Source of the DNA: Desulfococcaceae bacterium HSG9 | Lineage (GTDB): Bacteria > Desulfobacterota > Desulfobacteria > Desulfobacterales > JAUCGF01 | Reading direction: 5' to 3' | Length of the DNA: 64,000 nt | NCBI GenBank assembly: GCA_030378005.1 | Contig: JAUCGF010000080.1 | Location: 1-64,000, forward strand | Shown here: piece after piece, positions 57,710 to 64,000 of the stretch | Position numbering within the stretch: position 1 is the stretch's first letter | Layout of the letters: each line of letters opens with the position of its first letter | The notes under the pieces: generated by a model | The model's input: only the letters and a program-made list of their open reading frames with translations | Databases searched by the model: none | What the model was told of the DNA's origin: nothing | Translations under genes and position numbers: made by a program

Positions 57710-59995
57710 GTGTATAAAAAATTTATCATTATCATATTGACCCTGATGATCGGGCATGTATCAGCTCCTGGAGCCGGTTTCACCCGGACACAAGAAAAAG
57801 TGGAAGTGGTTTTTAAACAGGATGTTTCCCTTCGTTCGCTGGCCCAAGAGTATCTTGGCGACCCGAATGCATGGGAAATCATTCTTTATTATAACGGGTT
57901 TAAACACCCTTCCGAACTTCGACCCGCAATGAAACTGACGATTCCGACAGGGACGTTTAAAAGAACTGTAAAATATTTGAAAAAGGCCGGTGAAATTTCG
58001 CATCTGGCCAACATGGAAGGTGCCGGAATACTGGCAAAAGACAGTATTGAGGCATCCAACCGGCTACACATCAGCGCGACGGACCTTAAAAAACGGGGAA
58101 AGCTGGAATTGGCGGAAAAAACGGCACTTGAATCAGTTCAGCAGGCCGAAAAAGCCCTGGCCGAGGCAAAAGCCAAAAAAATTCGGACGGTCTCCGCAAT
58201 TTTGGAAAAAAAGAAGAAAACGGTGCAAAGCCGGAGACCGGATCAACCAGTTTGGATCAATACGATGACCGATCAGGAGTTGATCGAACAAGAACGAATT
58301 CGAACGCTTGCGGATTCCGAAGCGGGAATCGTTTTCATCGACGGAAGCCGTATTTATATGGATGAAAATTCTCTGGCTGTTATCGGCGAAATGAGAAAGA
58401 ATTTGATTAAAAACACCTTCAAAGCCGATGTGACCGTCCTGCAAGGAGAAGTACTGGCGCATATCTCCTCCATAGGCGGGCGGAAAGATTTTAACATCAC
58501 GGCCCCGGGAGTAGAGACGGCTGTTCGCTCCCGAAAATTTAGAACTGGTCGTGACACGGGCAAAGCTACGCGCATTGCGAATTACGATGGCGAAATTGAT
58601 GTGAAGGCCGGCAATAGCGCTGTTACCGTGAAAAAGGATGAAGGAACGAAAATCGCCTATGGAAAAAAACCCGAAACGCCGCGTAAGCTGCTCCCGCCGC
58701 CCGTGTTTATACCCCCGTTAAATGATCGGATATTTTTTTCACAAACGATCCGGTTTGAATGGGAAAAGGTGGAAAATGCCAAATTTTATAAACTGGTAAT
58801 CAGCGCCGACCGGGATTTTACCGATATTTTAAAAAATATCCGAACCGCCAAAACGCACTTTCAATGGCGCGTTCCCCGCAAAGGCGTGTATTACTGCCGA
58901 ATTTATTCGATTGACAGGGATAATTTTTCAGGGCCTTTTGCGGCCCCGGTCAGTTTTTTTGCAAACGTTGACGTCTCCCCGCCATATCTGACCGTGCGCT
59001 CTCCTATGGACGGCGATGTTATATTGTCCGAAAGCGTCATGGTTCGTGGAACATTTGAGAAAAGTGCAAAGATCACGATTGACGATCAACCGGTTGATAG
59101 CGATGAAAATGGGGGGGTCAACCATTCCGTAGAACTTGAGCCGGGAGAACAAATTATAACGATAATCGCCGCGGACCCCGCCGGCAACAGATCGATTGTT
59201 CGACGAAAAGTGATCCGCAACACAGAGAAACAGCTCATCTACTTGGACACTCCGAACCGGATGACAGTGAATTTGAACCAAGTCGCCATAACGGGAAAAA
59301 TCAGGCCTCATACCAAAATCGAAATCAACGGCGAGCCGGTCGAAGCAAAACGCGATTTTTCTCATGTTCTGAAACTTCCCGAAGGAGATCACACGATCAC
59401 CGTCAAGGCGACCTCCCCTTTGGGAAAAGTGCAAACCCTGCCGGTTATGATCCGAGTGGACCAGACCCCGCCGAAAATTTTGCCGGATGATTTTCCCAAA
59501 TTCACACGCAAGCCGAAAATACGCCTTTCCGGACGGATTTCCGAACATGTCACTTTTTCGGTCAACGGTTCACCGGCACCTTTGAAAAAAAAGACATTTG
59601 ACTTGACCGTGCAATTGAAGGAAGGTGAAAATATTTACAAACTGGAGGCAAAGGATGACGCTGGCAACATGTCCGCCAAAAAAATCAATATCTTCCGCGA
59701 CACAAAACCGCCGGAAATTGGTGACTACTCTTTTTCCCATCCTGCGGTTAAAGGCGGTAATATTATTACATGCCGTGTCTTCGCAAAAGATGACGGCGTC
59801 GGTCTGGCCCGAACCGGCAGTTTTACGATTTCCGTTGATCCGGAGGATAAAGGAGTCAAAGGCGCGCTTACACTAAATAGCGTGAAAAAAAAATATGAAG
59901 GCAGTGTCTTCATCCCACCCGGAATGAAAGGGAAAGTCAAAATGAAAGCTCTTAAGATTCAGGATTATCTGGGCAACCAAACTGTTTGGCCATAA
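57710..59995 (+). CDS. Exported LysM-FecR-domain protein with Ig-like repeats
   Basis: The 761-residue protein has a signal peptide (YKKFIIIILTLMIGHVSA), a LysM-like peptidoglycan-binding domain (about 25-75), a helical Lys/Ala-rich stretch (about 110-185) and a FecR-type beta domain (about 205-300). After a proline-rich link come several Ig-like/fibronectin-like modules (about 325-690), each with PAGN- or AKDDAGN-type turns. It is probably an envelope scaffold or surface protein. FecR domains here need not be linked to iron signalling, since no sigma factor is adjacent. The start is GTG 57710, with GAGG eight bases upstream and the signal peptide at once; GTG 57671 in the same frame is the alternative. 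Confidence 0.82.
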   Translation: MYKKFIIIILTLMIGHVSAPGAGFTRTQEKVEVVFKQDVSLRSLAQEYLGDPNAWEIILYYNGFKHPSELRPAMKLTIPTGTFKRTVKYLKKAGEISHLANMEGAGILAKDSIEASNRLHISATDLKKRGKLELAEKTALESVQQAEKALAEAKAKKIRTVSAILEKKKKTVQSRRPDQPVWINTMTDQELIEQERIRTLADSEAGIVFIDGSRIYMDENSLAVIGEMRKNLIKNTFKADVTVLQGEVLAHISSIGGRKDFNITAPGVETAVRSRKFRTGRDTGKATRIANYDGEIDVKAGNSAVTVKKDEGTKIAYGKKPETPRKLLPPPVFIPPLNDRIFFSQTIRFEWEKVENAKFYKLVISADRDFTDILKNIRTAKTHFQWRVPRKGVYYCRIYSIDRDNFSGPFAAPVSFFANVDVSPPYLTVRSPMDGDVILSESVMVRGTFEKSAKITIDDQPVDSDENGGVNHSVELEPGEQIITIIAADPAGNRSIVRRKVIRNTEKQLIYLDTPNRMTVNLNQVAITGKIRPHTKIEINGEPVEAKRDFSHVLKLPEGDHTITVKATSPLGKVQTLPVMIRVDQTPPKILPDDFPKFTRKPKIRLSGRISEHVTFSVNGSPAPLKKKTFDLTVQLKEGENIYKLEAKDDAGNMSAKKINIFRDTKPPEIGDYSFSHPAVKGGNIITCRVFAKDDGVGLARTGSFTISVDPEDKGVKGALTLNSVKKKYEGSVFIPPGMKGKVKMKALKIQDYLGNQTVWP

Positions 59996-60052
59996 TGGCA
60001 GACCAATCGAATTAAGTAACCATGACTAAACAACTTACCCATTTTCAGAAGA

Positions 60053-60105
60053 GGAGTGCAAACTTCAGTTTGCGTCACAGCATGGCAAACTGAAGTCAGC
60101 ACTCC
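60053..60105. repeat. Dispersed palindrome, second copy of the 3524-3572 element
   Basis: The left arm 60053-60073 is identical to the copy in the reductase operon. The right arm 60085-60105 has two changes, and the loop differs. Confidence 0.88.
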
Positions 60106-60162
60106 AGAATGGGAAAGTTATTTTGTCCTAAGTTCCTAAGCGCAATTTTAGCCTTTTGTGAT

Positions 60163-60185
60163 GTACCGTGATCTTTCAGATTGCG
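60163..60185. repeat. Truncated GTACCGTAATCTTTC unit
   Basis: GTACCGTGATCTTTCAGATT and a few more bases match the short form at 26673-26695, just upstream of the next kinase. Confidence 0.75.
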
Positions 60186-60225
60186 TTTTTGAGTAGGCAA
60201 AAAATCATATTGAACAAAGGAAAAC

Positions 60226-62727
60226 ATGGATTTCAGCATTATAAACAGAAAATCTCTTTTTTTCGTCTTCTTTGCGGCGTTTCTTTTAACCGGATTCATT
60301 CCTTTTGTCATCGTTACAAACAATACTCTGACAAATGTTGAAAATGAGATGAGAAGCTCTTTGAATGAATCATATTATCTGCTCACGGAAAAAATCGCTG
60401 ACCGAATCGATTTGGGATATATTCGCCGCTTTATATCGAATCTCAGCCAATTGCACGCGGCCCTGGATTATGAATTTGCATACAAGGAATCCGCGCGTAA
60501 TTCTCTTCTGAACGCTTTTTTTCAAAATTCGGATGAGATGGTGGCGCTATCTCTGATTTCACCCGGCTCCGAACCGCCGTTGCACTTTTTGAAAGAGGAA
60601 CGGATTCATGACCTGATGAAAAACAATCCTGAAGAAGCGGCTTCCTTTTTCAAAATCAACAATTCCGTTTCAACCGGTGAAGGGGTGTTCATACATCCTC
60701 CTATTCTTCTGAAGGACGGCAGTGAAATTTTCCTGCCGATTGAGTTTTTAATCAACTGGGGCGGCGGAAAAAATGCCCGGCTTCGTTGTATTTATGATTT
60801 AACGACGATGTTTCACCTGATGGCGAATGAATTGCCCCTGGACACCAAGGAGATTTATATTGCAGATCAATCCGGTGCTATTATATTTTCTAATATACGG
60901 GACAAACTTTCGGGAAAGAACGGATTCAAATTACCGATTATTGAAAAAATACGGGAAAGCCTTAAAGGAAAAACCAGGTTTTTTCGACTGGAAACCTTCA
61001 AATATAAAGGAAACTCATATATCGGCAATTTTTCCACGACTCGGGATATAAATTGGGCTGTGGCAGTGGTCGAACCTTATGATTCGGCCTACGCCCTTGT
61101 ATGGCACACCAAAAAACGCATATTCCTCTGGACTGCGGCGGCCGTCATCCTTTGCATCACATGCGCCGCTTTACTTTCCTGGATTTTTTCCCTGTTTATC
61201 GTAAATGCCAGAAAGCAGTTGTATGAAGCCAAGGAATCCGCCGAATCCGCCAACCGTGCCAAAAGCGCCTTCCTCGCCAACATGAGCCACGAACTGCGCA
61301 CTCCGCTCAATGCTATTCTGGGCTTTTCCCAATTGTTGGGCCACGCCACAAATTTCAATTCGGAACAGCAGGAACATTTGGGCACAATTCGTCGAAGCGG
61401 CGAACACTTGCTGACCCTCATCAACCAAGTGCTGAATCTGTCAAAGATCGAGGCGGGACACATCACACTCAATGAAACGAATTTCGATCTCCACAATTTA
61501 CTGGATGAGGCTGAAGAGATGTTTCGGCTGCGTGCAAAGAATAAAGGGCTTGAACTGCTGTTTGAATATTCACCGGATACACCCCGAAATGTACGAACAG
61601 ATAAAGTCAAATTGCGCCAAATATTGATCAACCTGCTCAATAATGCGTTAAAATTTACCAAAGAAGGCAGAATTACTGTGCGCGTAAAGTGGACCTTCGA
61701 GACAGAACTGGTAAAAGAGGTCAAAACCTCGGAGGTTTCTATAACTTTTGAAGTGGAAGACACCGGACTCGGTATCGCCCCTGATGAATTAAACATGCTC
61801 TTTGAAGCTTTTGTACAGACCCAAACAGGACGGGAGTCACAGAAAGGAACGGGGCTGGGGCTGGCTATCAGCAGAAAATTTGTGCAATTGATGGGCGGAG
61901 AGCTAAAGGCGGAAAGCGCAATCGGGCGTGGAGCCATATTCACATTTCAAATTATAGCAAAGGTGGTTGACACCGCCGATATTGAAAGCGGGAAACCGGC
62001 TCGGAAAGCAATCGCTATGGAACCGAGCCAAACCCGTTATCGGATGCTGATCGTTGATGACAAAAAGGACAATCGCCGGTTTCTTATCAAACTATTGAAT
62101 CGGTTCGATTTTGAATTGAAAGAAGCCGTTGACGGACGGGAAGCTGTTGAAATATGGAAGGAGTGGCGGCCGCACCTGATCTGGATGGACATTCGTATGC
62201 CGGTAATGGACGGCTCCGAAGCGATAAAGCGAATTAGGAATTCGGAATTACGAATGGGAAATGGGGAATCTGAAACAGCGGATTCTTATTCAATTCCTGA
62301 TTCTGAATTCCTGATTCGTAAATCCAAGATTATTGCCGTAACGGCCATCGCTTTTGAAGAGGAGCTGGCCACCGTTATGGATTCGGGCTGTGATGATTTT
62401 TTGCGCAAACCCTTCAATGAATCCGAGGTTATCGACCAGATGACAAAGCATCTCGGTGTTCGTTTTGTGTATGAACAAAGTATCGAAACCGACTCTGTGA
62501 GAGACGAAAGCGCTGATAAAAACGTCCTGACTTCCGCAAGATTAAACGCTTTGCCCGAAGATCATCTCGCCGCTTTGAAAGTTGCGGCTATAAGAACCGA
62601 CCCGAAAGGCTCGAACGCGGCTATCGACCGTATGCGGGAACACGATGGAGCGTTAGCCGATGCTCTGGCCGGGCTGGTCAAAACGTATCGGTTTGATATT
62701 ATACAAGAATTGTTAGAGAGAGTATGA
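60226..62727 (+). CDS. Membrane hybrid histidine kinase with Cache-like sensor, HisKA, HATPase, REC
   Basis: The 833-residue protein has membrane helices at about 10-32 and 298-326 enclosing a 260-residue periplasmic region. That region has the double-Cache look ([38 protein letters not shown]), so it likely senses a small molecule. HisKA (H355), HATPase, REC (D655) and the common tail follow directly, with no PAS. Its core is the most diverged of the seven (for example [14 protein letters not shown]), and its HATPase loop is the second type (nt 61687-61740), shared with the 32874 gene. The REC loop palindrome is at nt 62230-62330. AAAGGAAAA precedes the ATG. It is the last kinase of the island and is not followed by the hairpin. 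Confidence 0.92.
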   Translation: MDFSIINRKSLFFVFFAAFLLTGFIPFVIVTNNTLTNVENEMRSSLNESYYLLTEKIADRIDLGYIRRFISNLSQLHAALDYEFAYKESARNSLLNAFFQNSDEMVALSLISPGSEPPLHFLKEERIHDLMKNNPEEAASFFKINNSVSTGEGVFIHPPILLKDGSEIFLPIEFLINWGGGKNARLRCIYDLTTMFHLMANELPLDTKEIYIADQSGAIIFSNIRDKLSGKNGFKLPIIEKIRESLKGKTRFFRLETFKYKGNSYIGNFSTTRDINWAVAVVEPYDSAYALVWHTKKRIFLWTAAAVILCITCAALLSWIFSLFIVNARKQLYEAKESAESANRAKSAFLANMSHELRTPLNAILGFSQLLGHATNFNSEQQEHLGTIRRSGEHLLTLINQVLNLSKIEAGHITLNETNFDLHNLLDEAEEMFRLRAKNKGLELLFEYSPDTPRNVRTDKVKLRQILINLLNNALKFTKEGRITVRVKWTFETELVKEVKTSEVSITFEVEDTGLGIAPDELNMLFEAFVQTQTGRESQKGTGLGLAISRKFVQLMGGELKAESAIGRGAIFTFQIIAKVVDTADIESGKPARKAIAMEPSQTRYRMLIVDDKKDNRRFLIKLLNRFDFELKEAVDGREAVEIWKEWRPHLIWMDIRMPVMDGSEAIKRIRNSELRMGNGESETADSYSIPDSEFLIRKSKIIAVTAIAFEEELATVMDSGCDDFLRKPFNESEVIDQMTKHLGVRFVYEQSIETDSVRDESADKNVLTSARLNALPEDHLAALKVAAIRTDPKGSNAAIDRMREHDGALADALAGLVKTYRFDIIQELLERV

Positions 62728-62832
62728 TACCTGCAAACAATACAAAAACAGTCTGTTTGATAAAATTTATGAACATTATAAAATCCTCCTTTGCAAATCG
62801 TTAAAGTATATAATTCCAAAGTGCTTGACTTA

Positions 62833-63006
62833 CAGGTAGGGTGGGTAAAATGCCGTCTGCGATGTTCGTATCAGCACAAAACTTTATCGGCATTTTGCCC
62901 ACCTGTCCTGAATAAAAGCCGATGTTCCGGGATTAAGCCGGTGGGCAGCGCCGACAAAGGCAACAGCAGATACAGATTGCTTTTCCGGCGCTACCCACCC
63001 TACCTG
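62833..63006. repeat. GTAGGGTGGGT-family element, long form
   Basis: The outer ends CAGGTAGGGTGGGTA (62833-62847) and its exact complement (62992-63006) enclose paired inner segments around GGCATTTTGCCCACC and GGTGGGCAGCGCCG. It looks like two nested or fused palindromes. Confidence 0.8.
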
Positions 63007-63024
63007 ATTTGCAGTCAGTAGTCA

Positions 63025-63108
63025 GTAGGGTGCGTTAGGCGATAGCCGTAACGCACCGAAATTTATTAATATCAACATGGTGCGTTACGCTCCGTTAGCG
63101 CACCCTAC
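63025..63108. repeat. Palindrome, GTAGGGTGCGTTA type
   Basis: GTAGGGTGCGTTAGGCGATAG at the left pairs imperfectly with CGTTAGCGCACCCTAC at the right around GGTGCGTTACG repeats. This is another short dispersed palindrome directly beside the previous one. Confidence 0.8.
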
Positions 63109-63111
63109 GTG

Positions 63112-63273
63112 CTGACGCCTTCGACGGTGCAAAAAGACATGCTGCGAATTATTTCGGAGTCAGGAACACCGGCGAAAGCGCCTGAACCTCGTGGTAAATC
63201 ACCTGGGAGGCTGAAAGAGGAGCGCAATCTGGAAAGATTACGGTACGAAAATCCGTCAAAACCGGAAGAATAG
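63112..63273 (+). pseudogene. Transposase C-terminal fragment
   Basis: A 53-codon frame reads LTPSTVQKDMLRIISESGTP and APEPRGKSPGRLK, which resembles the Arg/Lys-rich C-terminus of a transposase family that ends GKSPGR-(n)-RYPVVKK. Its last third is overwritten by a GTACCGTAATC-type repeat (63223-63247), and it ends at TAG 63271. There is no start and no catalytic part. The 63274-63448 stretch shows only one copy of the element end described at 1-123. Confidence 0.5.
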
Positions 63274-63448
63274 CGGGATAAAAATATTTTTACTCAGATA
63301 TTGCGAGAAAACTTTTGGCCAGGCACTTAGCTTGTTTTGGGCTGTAACGACATAATATTTCCTCGTAAATGCCACTCGCCGTAAGCCCCTGTTCGCTTCA
63401 ATGACGGGTCAGCAGTTTCGGCAGCACAGCAACAATTGTGCTGACTTC

Positions 63449-63679
63449 CTATTCCGCATCATATATTATCAGTCTGATACCGTATTCAATGACTGATTCA
63501 TTGATAAACGGCAAATTGAAAAAAGAGTTGTGCGTTTCTGTTGGAATAGCAAGATAGAGTTTTCTTTCTGGTTCCTTTTTGATGAGAGCACGCCTATAAT
63601 TCAGATATTGATCCAGTGCAGTGTGAAATGCATAAATTGCTGATTTGTTGTTATTTAAGGTCTTTTGTCTTCTCAGCAT
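63449..63679 (-). pseudogene. xisH: XisH-like protein, 5'-truncated
   Basis: The minus-strand frame reads SAIYAFHTALDQYLNYRRAL, EPERKLYLAIPTETHNSFF, PFINESVIEYGIRLIIYD, matching the second half of XisH (fdxN-element excision controlling factor, a PDDEXK-like protein of about 138 residues). The first half, with the nuclease-like motifs, is missing. The frame begins inside the end of the neighbouring methyltransferase gene. No XisI partner follows downstream. It is most likely a remnant joined here by recombination. Confidence 0.75.
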
Positions 63680-64000
63680 TTAATCTGAATATCGCATCAT
63701 TATAAGATTTTGAACGGCTATATTTCCAGCTATAACAAGCGCACACAGCTTTATCAAGCTTCTTGTGCAATTTAAAAAGGTTACTTGAAGGTTCATGGAA
63801 AAAATCATTATAAAATTTTGTCATTGTGCATTTGCGTGATATTGCTTCCTTTGTCCGAAAACTTTCAAGCTCTTGCATTATGTTTCTGACTTTTTGTTTT
63901 TGAGTCTTTTTTACATTATCCGGAAATGGGAAAGTCATAAAACAAGTTGTGTTCGTGTATCTTGTGTCTGACTTTAATGTTGAACCTTGTGCTAAGACCC
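63651..64000 (-). CDS. C-terminal end of a type IIL-like (MmeI/Eco57I-type) DNA methyltransferase, partial
   Basis: The frame is open from the window edge (64000) to the stop at 63651, giving about 116 C-terminal residues: VLAQGSTLKSDTRYTNTTCF, then MTFPFPDN, then a helical tail with MTKFYND, LHKKLDKAV and CYSWKYS. This pattern (TFPFP, LYN, H-LD-AV-AYGW) ends many stand-alone restriction-modification methyltransferases. The ATG at 63938 is internal and not the start. The catalytic NPPY part would lie beyond the window. Its 3' end overlaps the truncated xisH frame by 29 bases. Confidence 0.7.
   Translation of the reverse strand, partial: VLAQGSTLKSDTRYTNTTCFMTFPFPDNVKKTQKQKVRNIMQELESFRTKEAISRKCTMTKFYNDFFHEPSSNLFKLHKKLDKAVCACYSWKYSRSKSYNDAIFRLNAEKTKDLK

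Noticed and set aside
204-63938. tRNA, rRNA or riboswitch genes
   Set aside because: No cloverleaf with the conserved T-loop, no rRNA segment and no known riboswitch core was recognised in the gaps.

Overview
The window looks like part of the chromosome of a strictly anaerobic Desulfobacterota bacterium, most likely a Desulfobacterales-type sulfur/sulfate reducer. This is inferred from gene content: a polysulfide/thiosulfate-reductase-like operon with a 13-haem cytochrome, TRAP and tripartite-tricarboxylate transporters, very large PAS-rich hybrid histidine kinases, and many short dispersed palindromes. No rRNA, tRNA or universal marker gene is present, so the taxonomy is only an inference.

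Layout. (1) 204-6443: a three-gene respiratory operon encoding a fused NrfD membrane subunit/multihaem cytochrome c, a Tat-exported molybdopterin catalytic subunit and a four-cluster ferredoxin subunit. (2) 6803-7747: a decayed ISAzo13-type transposase. (3) 7999-15229: a likely catabolic set made of an M24 peptidase, an Asp/Glu-racemase-family enzyme, a TRAP transporter (DctPQM) and a PLP fold-type II enzyme. (4) 15320-15885: a transposase remnant beside a 155-bp MITE with a 10-bp target duplication. (5) 16105-21560: an HMG-CoA-lyase-like enzyme and a CaiB-family CoA-transferase, convergent with tctCBA. Together they suggest uptake, CoA activation and cleavage of a branched hydroxy-acid or tricarboxylate. 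(6) 22727-24739: an orphan TgpA-like transglutaminase.

(7) 25024-62727: a signalling island of ten histidine kinases, most of them hybrids. Seven of them (starting at 26845, 32874, 40955, 44976, 50454, 55312 and 60226) share an almost identical C-terminal block of HisKA, HATPase, REC and a helical tail, joined to different sensory N-termini (c-haem, Cache-like, tandem periplasmic binding domains, PAS/GAF strings, N-terminal REC). Embedded in it is a kaiC-kaiB-kinase-hybrid kinase operon with overlapping genes, so a Kai oscillator or timer may feed this network. A LysM/FecR envelope protein lies near the end of the island. (8) 62728-64000: repeats, a transposase tail, a truncated xisH and the 3' end of a type IIL-like DNA methyltransferase running off the window.

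The most unusual signal is the traffic of short palindromes through the kinase island. A hairpin that sits directly behind six of the seven core-family kinase genes also occurs in frame inside the ATP-binding domain of five of them. A second palindrome forms an in-frame loop inside the receiver domain of all seven. Tandem duplications of 121 bp and 125 bp abut the hairpin copies. This resembles the Rickettsia palindromic-element idea (repeats tolerated inside proteins), here combined with expansion of a kinase family.
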